Positions 32,663 through 43,171 of a DNA stretch of 64,000 nt are shown here, piece after piece. Numbering within the stretch: position 1 is the stretch's first letter; every line of letters starts with the position of its first letter. The position numbers and the translations under genes are program-made. This stretch comes from Sergeia podlipaevii (Eukaryota; Euglenozoa; Kinetoplastea; Trypanosomatida; Trypanosomatidae), in the NCBI GenBank assembly GCA_030849805.1, contig JASANZ010002269.1, positions 62,001-126,000 of the forward strand, in the 5' to 3' direction. The notes beneath the pieces are model-generated. The model ran no database searches, had not been told where the DNA came from, and saw only the letters and a program-made list of their open reading frames with translations.

Positions 32663-35600
32663 ATGTCTTCTTTTCCGCTGAGCGAAGATGCGACAGTAGC
32701 GGCTACTAGTGCAGCGCCTGCTGCTTTGGAATCTGGGACGCTGCACTTAGACGCTACCGATATGTCGCTGAAGCGCCAGCGCGAGGCAGACAAACCTGCT
32801 GGTGCTACCGCTGCCGCTGTAAGACGTGTGGAGCCTGCGCAACAAAATCAGGTTCCCGCAGTAGTCATGGGCTTTGCTGTCGCCGATGACGACGAAGACG
32901 AGGAGGAGGCTCAAGAAATTGATCAATATGACGGAGAAGATGAAGGCCTTTCAGGTGTGGAACTTGCTGAGGTGGAAGTGGGAGAAGGAGAAGAGGGCAA
33001 CGAGGAGGCAATGGGTGATGATGCAAAAGAAGGGGAGGGGGAAGATACACAGGATGACGATAGTCACAGCGCACTTGTGATGCGTCTTGCGGTAGCAGAG
33101 GTGAGAGAGCGGGAGCAGATGGATCGCTTTCGCTTTGTTCAGCGTACCGCCGTTGTTGAAGGCAAACTTCTTCAAGGATTTATTGATGAGCAGCAAGAGC
33201 AGCACCAGTTGTGGAAGGAACAGAAGGAAGCAGGGAGTCAGCAGCAGAAGCCGGCATACAGTAGTAGTGGTGATGTAGAGGGAAAGAACGATGCACGCGA
33301 ACTGACGCTAGACTGCGTAGAGGCTGCAGAACGACAGAATGTTCAGCTTTCTGCACTTCTATTAGAAATTGGTCATGTGCGTGATGAAGCGACTGCTCAA
33401 AAAGTTCACAGGGCGACTTTACAAGATTTAGATAGCCTGATTGCTGCCGTAGACACCGCGGCGCCTTCTCTTGAGGCAACGCGTCGTGCGCTAGGCAACA
33501 TGTGCGAGGCAGCTCGTATTTCTCCAGCTCTCAAGATCGCCGACGCTAACGATGGAGAGCCTGAACTGCGGAAGACGGAATCCCACGTGCTCATCCAGGG
33601 TAGTAAGCAGGACACCCGCGAGGGGGACGAACAGCAGAATGAGTCGTTATTTGTTGATGCTATATACACGCGTATGCTTAAGTATGCCAATGATAGCAGC
33701 CGTGTTGCCAATCTCTTGGATAGAGCTGTGCGTGAGATCACAGACGCGGAGCGTCGTGCGGCTGCGCAGGAGCTGCTCCACGCGATCAAAAAAGTAGAAG
33801 AAGCCAATGTGCAAAGTGTAGAACGGTTGGAGATTTTAGCAAAAGGAAGAGCGATTGTGCAGTCAACGCTAGATCGTTTATTACTTCCCGGGCAGGAGTG
33901 GGCTCTTATGAGTTCACAGGCTGCACTCGCAGATAGGGAGACACTTTTGTCATCTGCTGTCGCTCTCGCGGAACGGCGCATGCTCGCACGTAGCCACCTG
34001 CGAGCTGCACAAGTACAGCAGCTACGGGATGCTCTTGCACTCAAGCTGATCACTAACACTACTGGTGCTGGTGCGACATCGTCAGGTGCTGCCCCTACTA
34101 GCAACAGCAAGCAGAGTACCACTGACTCTGCCTCTTTAGCTACTATGCTGAAGGAAATTGAAAGCACAGAGGCACAATGCAAGCGTTTAGAGTACTTGCG
34201 CCGCAGTTTAGCACGGGAGGTGATGCTTCTGCGCAAGGACGTCCTTTCGCGTGGGATGAGACCTCCCTCAGCTTCTGTGTCTGCCTCCTCGTCTTCTGCA
34301 ATGGGCGTATGTTCTGCGTCATCTCCACTGCTGAAGTCGAGCCTGTGTGATCGTGCTGTTGCTGCTGCTCTGATGCGCGAGTGCAGTGCTAAATTCACCG
34401 CTGTAGCTGCCCACTGCATGGCTCACGCGGGAAGTGCGTCAACATCCAGCAGCAACTCCTGCTTGTCTGGCTCTGCGGAGCAGGCGCATCTGATGGCTCG
34501 TGAAGGTGTAGCAACGAGACAGAGAGCACTCAGCGCGATGCTAGCGAACAACATGGCCATGTGGCAGAAGCTGCAGGACGCGGTCATTACAGTGGACATT
34601 GCCTCCGATACTGATAAGGCAAGCGCGCTCGCACAGGCGCTACTGAAACGTTGTGGGTGCTCTACAGGAGGTGAAGAAGAGAGGGGTAGTGTTCCGGCAA
34701 TAAACGAAGAGGGAGAGCAAGGGGAAGATGAGCAACCAATGAATCTCCTTCAGCTCCAGTGCTGTGTTCTTCGCGCCTATCGACAGCGCCTTGAATTTAT
34801 GTGTGAAGCAGCCAGCGAGTACCTTGTACAGATACAACGAGAGGTGGTAGTACCAGAGGCGCGAGAAAAGATGGAGGTGGCGCTGCTTGTTAAACTTGCC
34901 TACCTCGCCGATCGTCACCATCTTGCCACCGCGCTAGCAGAAGACTTCGAGGAATTTGGCGGTGAAGCCGACGCGGACGATCTGTTTCCGCTAGTCCCTC
35001 CCTCTCCTCCAACGGCCTTCTTTGCTGCTTTGGAACCCTGTGAGGCTGGATTGCTCTCTTCTTTCGCAAATGGTGAAGAAAGAGAAGGGGAGAATGACGA
35101 TGAAGAAGAGGAAGGCCACCATCTGCTCGCCATACCTAGTCTCCCTACCAGTGTCGACAAGGAAATGAGTTTGTTTCAGTCTGTTTCTCAACAAGCGCAT
35201 GACTCTGTGCGAGGCGAGTGGGCTGCCGTCGGCGATGCATACGAGCGAACGAACGCACAGGTTGTCTGTCTAGCTAATCTTCCCGTGGCGGAGGCACCAG
35301 AGAAGCTGCAAGAGGCACATGCGACGCGGGAGGCGCTACTTAAGCAGTTGCAGGTGGCGCGCACCACAGGACAGCAGGTTGGTGCGATAAGACAGCAGAT
35401 TGCACAAACTGAAGCTCAGCTTGCGGATTTGCGAGCAGGACGCAAGGCACGCCTTACACAGCAGCTTGAACAGCAAAAGGCAAGGCTAGCAGAAATGCAG
35501 GCTTCTATTGAAGCCCAGCGCGTGGCTCATGAAGCGGCGGTGGCTTCAGCTGCTGCGATGAAGTCCGCTCAAGAGGCCCAGGATGCTCTAGCAAGTGCCA

Positions 35601-36256
35601 CGATCAAGGAAGAACGCATCTCAACACCAATGCAGCCACCAGACATGCTCACTGTTCCTCTGGACCACATTGGTAGTGGTGTCGCAACAAATAGTGACCC
35701 CATTATGCTACAGCATGTAGAGCCAGCTACTACGCAAATGGTAGGCAATGAGGAGAACGCCGAACCACAAGGGACGGAGTCGCATGCGACTGGGGTGGAG
35801 CTAGCCATAGATGTGAAGGTGGAAGAGGCATCTGCTGAGAACGAACAGAACGGTGCAGCAGCGACGCAACTGCCACCGCATGCGCAGTACTGGCATGGAG
35901 GGGAGGAACCGCTTGCTGGTGGGGAGGGCCCTGCAGAGGGAGAAGAATACGCAGGTAAGGAACAGTACGAAGAAGCAGAGGAAGAAGGTGGTGAGGAGCA
36001 ACAGCAGCTGCTTCAAGGAGAAGAGGAAATAGGGATGGAAGCATGTGACACTATGTCTGGAGAGCAAGAAGACGAGGTGAGTGATGCTTTTGTGCCGTCG
36101 TACATTGGCGAGGATGCGCACCAAAGTGCTGTAGAGTCGGTTGCTGTGAAGCAAGAACAACAGCAGCAGCAAGAAGCCTTGCCTTCTACCACAGCGGACT
36201 CCCCTTTTCAAGCTGACAATCCGTTCACCTCGGGGTTTGCCTACGATGATGAGTGA
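32663..36256 (+). CDS. Acidic coiled-coil protein of unknown function
   Basis: The product is 1,197 residues and is not recognised. The N-terminal 150 residues include a strongly acidic Asp/Glu block (about 70-140). The centre is helical, with long heptad-like stretches (for example about 330-450). A clear coiled coil lies at about 862-975 (QQIAQTEAQLADLRAG...). The C-terminal 150 residues are again Glu- and Gln-rich. The protein ends in DNPFTSGFAYDDE; the NPF tripeptide is a known ligand of EH domains, but one copy is weak evidence. There is no membrane segment or enzyme motif. The frame opens with TTG at 32630; the ATG at 32663 is preferred. A structural or cytoskeletal role is possible but only inferred from composition. 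Confidence 0.75.
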   Translation: MSSFPLSEDATVAATSAAPAALESGTLHLDATDMSLKRQREADKPAGATAAAVRRVEPAQQNQVPAVVMGFAVADDDEDEEEAQEIDQYDGEDEGLSGVELAEVEVGEGEEGNEEAMGDDAKEGEGEDTQDDDSHSALVMRLAVAEVREREQMDRFRFVQRTAVVEGKLLQGFIDEQQEQHQLWKEQKEAGSQQQKPAYSSSGDVEGKNDARELTLDCVEAAERQNVQLSALLLEIGHVRDEATAQKVHRATLQDLDSLIAAVDTAAPSLEATRRALGNMCEAARISPALKIADANDGEPELRKTESHVLIQGSKQDTREGDEQQNESLFVDAIYTRMLKYANDSSRVANLLDRAVREITDAERRAAAQELLHAIKKVEEANVQSVERLEILAKGRAIVQSTLDRLLLPGQEWALMSSQAALADRETLLSSAVALAERRMLARSHLRAAQVQQLRDALALKLITNTTGAGATSSGAAPTSNSKQSTTDSASLATMLKEIESTEAQCKRLEYLRRSLAREVMLLRKDVLSRGMRPPSASVSASSSSAMGVCSASSPLLKSSLCDRAVAAALMRECSAKFTAVAAHCMAHAGSASTSSSNSCLSGSAEQAHLMAREGVATRQRALSAMLANNMAMWQKLQDAVITVDIASDTDKASALAQALLKRCGCSTGGEEERGSVPAINEEGEQGEDEQPMNLLQLQCCVLRAYRQRLEFMCEAASEYLVQIQREVVVPEAREKMEVALLVKLAYLADRHHLATALAEDFEEFGGEADADDLFPLVPPSPPTAFFAALEPCEAGLLSSFANGEEREGENDDEEEEGHHLLAIPSLPTSVDKEMSLFQSVSQQAHDSVRGEWAAVGDAYERTNAQVVCLANLPVAEAPEKLQEAHATREALLKQLQVARTTGQQVGAIRQQIAQTEAQLADLRAGRKARLTQQLEQQKARLAEMQASIEAQRVAHEAAVASAAAMKSAQEAQDALASATIKEERISTPMQPPDMLTVPLDHIGSGVATNSDPIMLQHVEPATTQMVGNEENAEPQGTESHATGVELAIDVKVEEASAENEQNGAAATQLPPHAQYWHGGEEPLAGGEGPAEGEEYAGKEQYEEAEEEGGEEQQQLLQGEEEIGMEACDTMSGEQEDEVSDAFVPSYIGEDAHQSAVESVAVKQEQQQQQEALPSTTADSPFQADNPFTSGFAYDDE

Positions 36257-36673
36257 GTAAGCAGAGGATCACACACTGCATGTGCATCTGCGTGTGTGTT
36301 TTTGAAACAATTTGAGTGAGTACGTGAAATAATATTGTATATATAAAGAACGTTTGAGCGCGTCTACAAGTGAATGGCCTCTTGTACGATACCTTTTGAC
36401 TACCGTTTTGTGATTTGAGAGGAAAACTCAAAAGGAATAAAGACAAGGCAACAGACTATGGATTAATACATTATCTTGCCCCCCTCCCCTCCTCCTTTCT
36501 TTCTTTCCTCTCTTCACTTGCATTCCCTTTATTTTTTCCTATCTTTCTCTCTCTCTCTCTCTGGGCTTAGCTAGCATACATAAATTTGAAAAGAGGAAAA
36601 AAATATAAGCACACAAGGTCTTGTTCCACTTCTGTGTATCCCCTTTATTGAGAAAAAAAGAAAAAGTGCAAGC

Positions 36674-36716
36674 ATATATATATATATATATATATAAGAT
36701 AGATAAGATAGATAAG
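36674..36716. repeat. TA and GATA microsatellite
   Basis: A TA run of about 23 bp is followed directly by several GATA-type units. Confidence 0.85.
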
Positions 36717-36955
36717 AAGTATACGTAAGAGCCTCTTTGTCTTGTGTACCTGCTGACAGCGAAGCATAGCTCCAGTATTCAAGTATCAAGAGAAGAAAAG
36801 ATAGAAGGGGAAAAGGTTGATTTCCAAGCGCTGCATACGTATCTATTTCTTGTGACTGTCTTGGGATACTATATATTGAATCCCGTCGTTGCTCCTTTGG
36901 GTGGGGCTCTCTTCTTTTCTTTTTCTTCTTTTCTTCTTTTTTTTTCTTTTTCTTC

Positions 36956-36957
36956 AG
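36956..36957 (+). promoter_or_regulatory. Strong candidate spliced-leader acceptor for the PIG-Q gene
   Basis: A near-pure pyrimidine tract of about 48 nt ends in TTCAG. This leaves a 53-nt leader before the ATG at 37011 and excludes the upstream extension of the frame. A second AG at 37001-37002 follows another short tract. Confidence 0.55.
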
Positions 36958-37010
36958 CTACTTTGCTGCTGTTATTGTTGTTGTTTTTCCTTCCTCTCTT
37001 AGACGCGTAC

Positions 37011-40000
37011 ATGACTTTCACTTCTGATATATGCTCACTCGTGTGGCCTGTGATAGTGCCCAAAGATGGTGATGCGGCAGCACAGCACACAGACGTGAGT
37101 GGGTCTTGGATTGTGGGATGGAACCCACGTGGTCTCTCCGTGGTGGTGGCGTGCTTTCTGAAAGGAATGTGCTTCTCGGACGCGGAGGCGGAGCTTCGGC
37201 GTATCAAGTATGTGCTGCGAGACTGCCCGGTGCAAGCTGGAGTTCCGAAATACAGCACTCTGCAGCTGCTGGGCTACATTAGAGATCGCTCGACCTTTTC
37301 CATCTCCGCTAGTAGTCCCATCACTCCAGTTCCATCTATGGCTAGTGCGAACGCTAACGCGCACGGGGGTGGCTTTCCTGATGCAGAGACGCTCAAGGCT
37401 GACACCCACATCCGTCACATGCGACAATGCAACGATATTTGGCTAGAGCTCCTTCCTGGTCCTATGCTGGGTGAGGTTTGGTGCTGTGGGTATCGTGTGC
37501 AGCCGTGTCAACTTCATGTCATTCGACTAGACCCGGCACTGCGCTACTCGCTCAAGCCAACGGTCTACTCAGCCACCGCACTCTATTCTGCAAGCGGGGT
37601 GCGGCAGCTCATGACGGGCCGCAAGCCGCTCTGCATCCCCGGAGCTCTGTCCAATGTGGAAGGGGTGCTACTGCCTGATGTGATGAAGTCAGAGAGTGCA
37701 CCGAGGATCCAGCAGCAGCGACAACAGCGGCGAATGCAGAAGCCGCTGGCGGGCATACACGGCACGCCTCCTTCTTCACATCGTAGAGGCGTGGCCTCTA
37801 GCAGTCTCACTGGAGTCATTCCAAGTAGTGGTGGTGTCGGTCAAGGGCATCTCGGCGGGAGTTTTTCAACTTTTATCAGCAACCGGGACTCCATTGACGC
37901 ACACTCCCTTGACGGCTCGTCTGTCACGACCTCTAACTGTCTCGACAGTGATGGTGATGATGCCGTGTTTGCTCGGGAAGGCGGTAGAGAGCATGAGGAC
38001 TCGAGCAAGCGAACGAGTCGCACACGTCGTCTGGGCGACGCGGACACAGTCATCAGTGAAGCGACCACTGGCGTATTCTACGGCGGGGGCAGAAATAACA
38101 GCTTTTTTCAGGCAGAAGTCGGGTGCTCTTCTGTGATAAGCAAATCAGCACGCGCTGTTGTTGCCGCTGGTGAGGAGGCACGTGATGGTGCCTCAGATGA
38201 GCCTGAAGCGAAACCCGGGGTGCCGCCCAGACTAGACTTTCCAACAAGCGTTGATCAATCAGAAATGGGCGTCATGCTGGCGATGTGCAAGGCAGGCCGT
38301 AATGCGCGGCGTGTCGCATCTGGTGAGGCACCTCACAACTTTGACTACAGCGATACCATTACTCCTAGCGCACGCTGTGTATACGGCGGAATGTTTCCCT
38401 CCCCGCAGCCCTCTGCTGCGGCTACTCCGGTGCGAGGCGTAAGAGCATCCATCAACGCCAGCAGCAACACCGCGAGTACCGATGCGACGACGACGACGAC
38501 GGCACAGCCTCAACCAAACGGTGTGGCTTCAGCCGAAGATGATGAAGAATCTGGACGGAGATTGCAAGGCCTTCTCATGGGCTGCTTCGACACTGTTCTG
38601 CAGGTGCTTCTGCTTCTACTCAGGTTAGTTGCGCCACTCAGTCGTTTTTCGTGGACGATGGGGATATGTGAGCTCCGCCTACGTGAACTTGTTAACCTTG
38701 TTTCTCTCCTTCTCGGCCGAACCCAGTCCTGTGGTCTGCACCCTGCATTGCCACATATTGTCAGCAAGTCTGTCAGTGCTCGTAGTGTGTGTTACTACGC
38801 CTACATTGCACGCAGGGCAGTCGACATGGTGCTTGGCGGCCTCATTAGTGCTCTACTGGTGGCTGGTGGGCCTAGCTTATACGCCAACGCACAGCATTTG
38901 ACACGATTTTTCTTGTATGAAATTCACATGTCGTACATGGACTGGTTTGACGGGTGGCCTGCGGGCTTGAAGGTCAATGAGGATCTCAACATGACGCTTT
39001 GCTTTTTAGCGAAGCTAGTGCTTGAGTGCTGGGACACGCTCATGGTGTGGGCTCCGTCACGCTGGTTTGCCTTCTGTGTTCATCTCTTTTTCGGCCCATC
39101 CACCGCTGCAACAACGGCTACTATGGGTGGTATGAACCACGCGCTCGCCTTGCCTCCCCAAGGAGGAGGAGGAACGCTAGCAGAGATGAATGACAGCGTG
39201 CTGCAGTTTCACTTTGCCTCGTCTGATCCCCGCGCCAGCACGGACTACTTGTGGATTGTTCCAAGTTACAATGTGATTGTCACCATGTCTGTGTTAGGTG
39301 CAAGTTGCGCGGCTGCTATGGTAGCGGACCTCACCGGTCTTGTCTCGATGCATCTACGCTTCTTGTATCACGCCGTCGCGCTGCTCTACCGCTTTGCCAA
39401 GGCGCTCCTTAGTAGCCTCTTTAAGCAGTTTCGCGGCCTTAAATACAACCCTCTGCGTAGCCGTATTGACGCTTATGACTTCCAGGCGGATCAGATGCTC
39501 ATGGCGACCTTTCTCTTCACTATTATTATATTTTTGTTTCCCACACTCGCCGTTTACTACGTTTATTTTGCGTTGATTCGTGTCTCTGTGTGGCTTGTGC
39601 AGGACTCTCTGCTGGCCGTCGCCCACGTCGTGCTCTACCTGCCGGTGTTTCCGCTTCTCCATTGGTTCTTTCAAGGTCCAAAGCTCACGGGAGGCATCGT
39701 TCTCTCGACCCCTGTAGCAACAATGACACGTCAGTACCCAGCTCTCAAGACAGACGGCAACCGCGAGGTAGCCAGCCGTACGGTCGAGTTTGAGCTACGC
39801 TCCACGCGGCTGCCTGTCAGCTACGTTCTCACCGACTTTGCTGTGGTGGTTGGAGTGCTTGTGAGGCCCTTTGCACCAACCCGCGTACTCTCCCTCATTG
39901 TGAGTGGGACGCTGTCGAAGCCGACGAATTTATTGAAGGAACTGGTTCCTCATCTTGTCGCAGACTGTGTGAACCCTCCGTGCACGCTATGTGTGCACGA

Positions 40001-40037
40001 GTCTCACAGTCCAAACCTTGACTCTAAAAAGGCATAG
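37011..40037 (+). CDS. PIGQ: PIG-Q/GPI1 subunit of GPI N-acetylglucosaminyltransferase
   Basis: The product is 1,008 residues. The C-terminal 480 residues match PIG-Q/Gpi1 in order and spacing: several membrane segments, then the family signature at about 800-880 (LFKQFRGLKYNPLRSR followed by YDFQADQMLMATFLFT). PIG-Q is part of the ER complex that transfers GlcNAc to phosphatidylinositol, the first step of GPI-anchor synthesis, and stabilises the complex around the catalytic PIG-A. The N-terminal half carries a Gpi1-like region (about 1-120) and a long Ser-, Gly- and Arg-rich insert (about 210-520) that looks disordered and makes the protein longer than the human one. The frame extends upstream to a GTG at 36744, but those 89 residues translate the pyrimidine tract and contain no ATG, so the start at 37011 is firm. 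Confidence 0.9.
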   Translation: MTFTSDICSLVWPVIVPKDGDAAAQHTDVSGSWIVGWNPRGLSVVVACFLKGMCFSDAEAELRRIKYVLRDCPVQAGVPKYSTLQLLGYIRDRSTFSISASSPITPVPSMASANANAHGGGFPDAETLKADTHIRHMRQCNDIWLELLPGPMLGEVWCCGYRVQPCQLHVIRLDPALRYSLKPTVYSATALYSASGVRQLMTGRKPLCIPGALSNVEGVLLPDVMKSESAPRIQQQRQQRRMQKPLAGIHGTPPSSHRRGVASSSLTGVIPSSGGVGQGHLGGSFSTFISNRDSIDAHSLDGSSVTTSNCLDSDGDDAVFAREGGREHEDSSKRTSRTRRLGDADTVISEATTGVFYGGGRNNSFFQAEVGCSSVISKSARAVVAAGEEARDGASDEPEAKPGVPPRLDFPTSVDQSEMGVMLAMCKAGRNARRVASGEAPHNFDYSDTITPSARCVYGGMFPSPQPSAAATPVRGVRASINASSNTASTDATTTTTAQPQPNGVASAEDDEESGRRLQGLLMGCFDTVLQVLLLLLRLVAPLSRFSWTMGICELRLRELVNLVSLLLGRTQSCGLHPALPHIVSKSVSARSVCYYAYIARRAVDMVLGGLISALLVAGGPSLYANAQHLTRFFLYEIHMSYMDWFDGWPAGLKVNEDLNMTLCFLAKLVLECWDTLMVWAPSRWFAFCVHLFFGPSTAATTATMGGMNHALALPPQGGGGTLAEMNDSVLQFHFASSDPRASTDYLWIVPSYNVIVTMSVLGASCAAAMVADLTGLVSMHLRFLYHAVALLYRFAKALLSSLFKQFRGLKYNPLRSRIDAYDFQADQMLMATFLFTIIIFLFPTLAVYYVYFALIRVSVWLVQDSLLAVAHVVLYLPVFPLLHWFFQGPKLTGGIVLSTPVATMTRQYPALKTDGNREVASRTVEFELRSTRLPVSYVLTDFAVVVGVLVRPFAPTRVLSLIVSGTLSKPTNLLKELVPHLVADCVNPPCTLCVHESHSPNLDSKKA

Positions 40038-40921
40038 TATGGAAGAGGCGGGGAGAGAAGGAGGGACTTAGCTGAACGGCTGCGCGGCAACCAACTTGGT
40101 GAAGCTACCGTCTGTTAGTTTGGCGACGCATCTGCATCACCTCTTTATTATTAATACTCTTATTACTATTTTAGGGATGTTGCGTGACTGTAGCGATTTT
40201 GTTTCTGTTATTATGTGTGCGTGCATGCGTGTAAGTGGTTTGGTGCTGATGGTATACATATGTCAGCTTTTTGCCTATCTCCCCGCGTCTTTCTCTGTGA
40301 GGTTCGTAAGTATGCATACGCGCAACACATGCATGGCCATATATTTATATAACGTGTTTTTTTCTTCACGATGTCACACTGATGGCTTCCTTCATTAGTG
40401 CAAGTTACTGAACATCCCTCTCACTCTTCTCCCTTCCACGACGAAGGATGGGCCTTGCTAGCGGTTGCCTCCATCTATTTTATTTTCTCTCTTTTCTTTC
40501 AATCGCTTGCTTTCTTATCCCTCCTCGCTTGCTGCACTTTTTTTTTTCTTTGCGTGTGTGAATATATATCTGATGAAGCTGGTCAGCAAAAGGAGTAGTA
40601 TATAGGGATTTTCTTTTTTTTTCTTCTTGATTTTTCCCTTTCCTATATCGTAGATCACTGATATTACATATATATTTAACTCGATCTACGTAGTTAGTTG
40701 GTGCTTCGTCTTTAAATTGCTACTATACAAAGCTTTTATTTTATCTGTATTGCCTGGCATAAGGGGATCTCTTATTTAATCTTTTTTTTTAAAAGAGGAA
40801 GCAAACCTCTTTACTGTTGTTGTCACTTTTTTTTCTGGTTATCCAGCACAACTAATTTTTTTTAAAAAAAAAATTATATATATAAAGGGGAAACTGAGAA
40901 AAACTAGAAAAGTACAGTGGC
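40038..40921. other. Intergenic region, no gene seen
   Basis: This is 3' UTR and T-rich spacer. The pyrimidine-rich stretch at about 40811-40855 serves the downstream kinase gene. No RNA gene was recognised. Confidence 0.7.
40855..40856 (+). promoter_or_regulatory. Candidate spliced-leader acceptor for the kinase gene
   Basis: A pyrimidine-rich tract ends in ATCCAG, 65 nt before the ATG at 40922. Confidence 0.45.
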
Positions 40922-43171
40922 ATGACCACTTCCGTACCACAGGGAAGCAGGGGCGAGAGCTCTTCGCGGCATCATCCCTCCTTGTCTATGTTCCCTGAGC
41001 AAGTGATCGGTAGCTACGCTATTGGGGAAACTATCGGCCGAGGAAGCTTTGGAAAGGTAAAGAAAGGTCGTCACCTGCACACCGGCGAGACGGTTGCTAT
41101 AAAGATTCTCAATCGTCTAAAGCTGAAATCTGCCAATATGGACAAGAAGATTCATCGTGAGATTGAAATCTTGCGTCTCTTCTCACATCCAAACATTTGC
41201 CGACTGTATGAGGTCATCTCTACACCAACTGACATGTATCTCATCATGGAGTATATTGAGGGTGGTGAGCTATATGACTACATTGTGAACAAGGGCCGTG
41301 TGCGCGAGGCGGAGGCACGGTATATCTTCCAACAGGTCGTGTGTGCCATCGAGTATTGCCATCACTTCCGCGTCGTTCACCGCGATCTCAAGCCAGAGAA
41401 TATCCTTCTTGGGCCTGGACTTCAGGTAAAATTGATTGACTTTGGTCTTTCTAACATTATGAAGGACGGTGAGTTCTTGACGACGTCGTGCGGCTCCCCC
41501 AACTACGCCGCCCCCGAGGTTATCTCTGGCAAGCTTTACTTTGGTCCAGAGGTGGACGTGTGGTCTTGTGGCGTTATCCTCTACGCACTTCTGTGTGGTT
41601 GTCTTCCTTTTGACGATGATAGCATCCCGCTGCTCTTCAGCAAAATTAAAAAAGGAAAGTACTCTATTCCGTCCTCAATGGGGACTGGCCCGCGAGGGCT
41701 CATTCAACAGATTCTTATCGTCGACCCCCTCGTGCGTGTCACCATTCCTCAAATTCGCGACAACGCCTGGTTTAACCAAAATATACCCATGCGTCTCTCG
41801 TACAATGAGTCCCTCTTCGCTGCGCAGGAGGACCGCATTATATCTGTGCTGGCAAGCGAGACGGCAAAGCGACTTAATATGCGAGAGAAGGATGTCCGCC
41901 GGGAGCTGGACAAGGGGAGTGGGTCAGCGTACGTGGCGTACAACATCCTCCTGGACGCGCAGCGCCGTCGAGAAATCGCCGCTGAGGTGCGAGAGCTAGG
42001 CATGACCAACGAGGACCAACATCACCCACACCTGCACGGCGCTTCGGGTGCCGGTGGAGTCAGTGGTGTCAGTGGAGTTGGTGGTGTTGGTACTGGCATC
42101 ATGGGTGTGGCAGACGGCTTTACCCCAACGGCGACGGAGCGGGAGCTGAACCTGGGCCTTATGCTCACGCAGAGCCCCGCCATGGAGGTGATGCTGGAGC
42201 ACTCGGACGCAACCGCGAACAAGAGCACGTACAATACCGGGGCGTTTTTGCCCGCATCGTCTCATGAGGGTCGTAGTGCCGGTGGTCTGTCTGCGAGCGC
42301 AGGGACACAGCAGCAGTCCACCTCCCCGTCAGTTGGCTCCTTCCGCATGACGCGGTGCATCCAGAGCGCTGGCATGTGCGCCTCTCCTTCCTCGCCCCCT
42401 CAAGGCACGCTGTGCAGCACCAACAGCTTCAAGCGTACGAGCGCCGGCAGCATGGGCAGCGGCGGCGCGCCGTCCCAGCTGGGGGTGAGTTTTGGGGACC
42501 AACCCCGCGTTGGCTCAGTGGCCCGCAAGCACCCCATGTATACCGCAGAGGAAGAGCAGTTTCTTGTGGAGCACAACGTTGGCTGGCGTATCGGCCTCAT
42601 GACAGACTTTCACGCGGAGCAGGCGCTTCTTAGCATCTACGACGTTCTGCGAGTTTTTCACATGGAGTGGAAGGTCCTGTCGCCCTTCCAGCTCAAGACG
42701 CGTACAACTCGCGCAACATGGGAATTTATTGCGAAAGGCGGACCTTCGCGCCGCACAAGCCGCTCGGTAACCACCGAAGGCGCCTCCACGACTTCCACGC
42801 CAATCCCGATCGAAAATGCGAAGGCTGGCGATAGCAGCGATGACCCAGAAAGCAACGAGCTTGTAGGCTCTCTTGAGAGGGATGAACGGGGTCTGCGAGG
42901 TCGAGGAACCGGTGCAGTCCACACCTTTCAGGTGTCCCCCTCGCCCCCTTCACAGGCCACACGTAGTGAGGCGGCAGTGCTGCAGCAGACCGCACCTCTC
43001 GAAGTGAGCGAGCCCCCATCCACGCCGATTGTGATAACGATCCACTTGTTCCGCATTCATGAACGGCATGACAAGGGTTTTCTTGTGGACTTTGGTCTCG
43101 CACGTCATCACCTCGTCGGCATGGACATTATCTTGCGGCTCTCAGATGAACTTATCAGTCGTATTGGATAA
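40922..43171 (+). CDS. AMPK/SNF1 catalytic alpha subunit (Ser/Thr protein kinase)
   Basis: The product is 749 residues. The kinase domain (about 28-282) has the glycine loop GRGSFGKV, Lys61 in VAIK, catalytic Asp155 in HRDLKPEN, Asp173 in DFG, and an activation loop FLTTSCGSPNYAAPE whose Thr188 corresponds to the threonine phosphorylated by upstream kinases. The segment PEVDVWSCGVILYALLCGCLPFDDD is typical of the SNF1/AMPK subfamily. A UBA-like autoinhibitory region follows (about 295-360). Then comes a Gly/Ser-rich linker, and at the C-terminus a split regulatory-subunit-binding domain (WRIGLMTDFHAEQ..., and VITIHLFRIHERHDKGFLVDF near the end). Together with beta and gamma subunits it should sense energy status. 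The family is usually about 550 residues; the linker accounts for the extra length. All catalytic residues are present. Confidence 0.92.
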   Translation: MTTSVPQGSRGESSSRHHPSLSMFPEQVIGSYAIGETIGRGSFGKVKKGRHLHTGETVAIKILNRLKLKSANMDKKIHREIEILRLFSHPNICRLYEVISTPTDMYLIMEYIEGGELYDYIVNKGRVREAEARYIFQQVVCAIEYCHHFRVVHRDLKPENILLGPGLQVKLIDFGLSNIMKDGEFLTTSCGSPNYAAPEVISGKLYFGPEVDVWSCGVILYALLCGCLPFDDDSIPLLFSKIKKGKYSIPSSMGTGPRGLIQQILIVDPLVRVTIPQIRDNAWFNQNIPMRLSYNESLFAAQEDRIISVLASETAKRLNMREKDVRRELDKGSGSAYVAYNILLDAQRRREIAAEVRELGMTNEDQHHPHLHGASGAGGVSGVSGVGGVGTGIMGVADGFTPTATERELNLGLMLTQSPAMEVMLEHSDATANKSTYNTGAFLPASSHEGRSAGGLSASAGTQQQSTSPSVGSFRMTRCIQSAGMCASPSSPPQGTLCSTNSFKRTSAGSMGSGGAPSQLGVSFGDQPRVGSVARKHPMYTAEEEQFLVEHNVGWRIGLMTDFHAEQALLSIYDVLRVFHMEWKVLSPFQLKTRTTRATWEFIAKGGPSRRTSRSVTTEGASTTSTPIPIENAKAGDSSDDPESNELVGSLERDERGLRGRGTGAVHTFQVSPSPPSQATRSEAAVLQQTAPLEVSEPPSTPIVITIHLFRIHERHDKGFLVDFGLARHHLVGMDIILRLSDELISRIG

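Larger units (their letters stand above)
36257..37010. other. Intergenic region, no gene seen
   Basis: It contains a CT repeat (about 36547-36562), a TA repeat with adjoining GATA units (about 36674-36716), and a very strong pyrimidine tract (36908-36955). The reading frame of the next gene stays open through this tract, but without an ATG. Confidence 0.7.

Noticed and set aside
33406..34419. Minus-strand open frame of 337 codons
   Set aside because: It lies fully antisense to the acidic coiled-coil gene, is Ser/Arg/Ala-rich from reverse reading of Ala, Leu and Glu codons, and runs against the uniform gene direction.
36744..37010. In-frame 89-codon extension of the PIG-Q gene that looks like a membrane anchor
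   Set aside because: The hydrophobic stretch is the translated pyrimidine tract, the only start is GTG, and a strong acceptor AG at 36956-36957 lies inside it.
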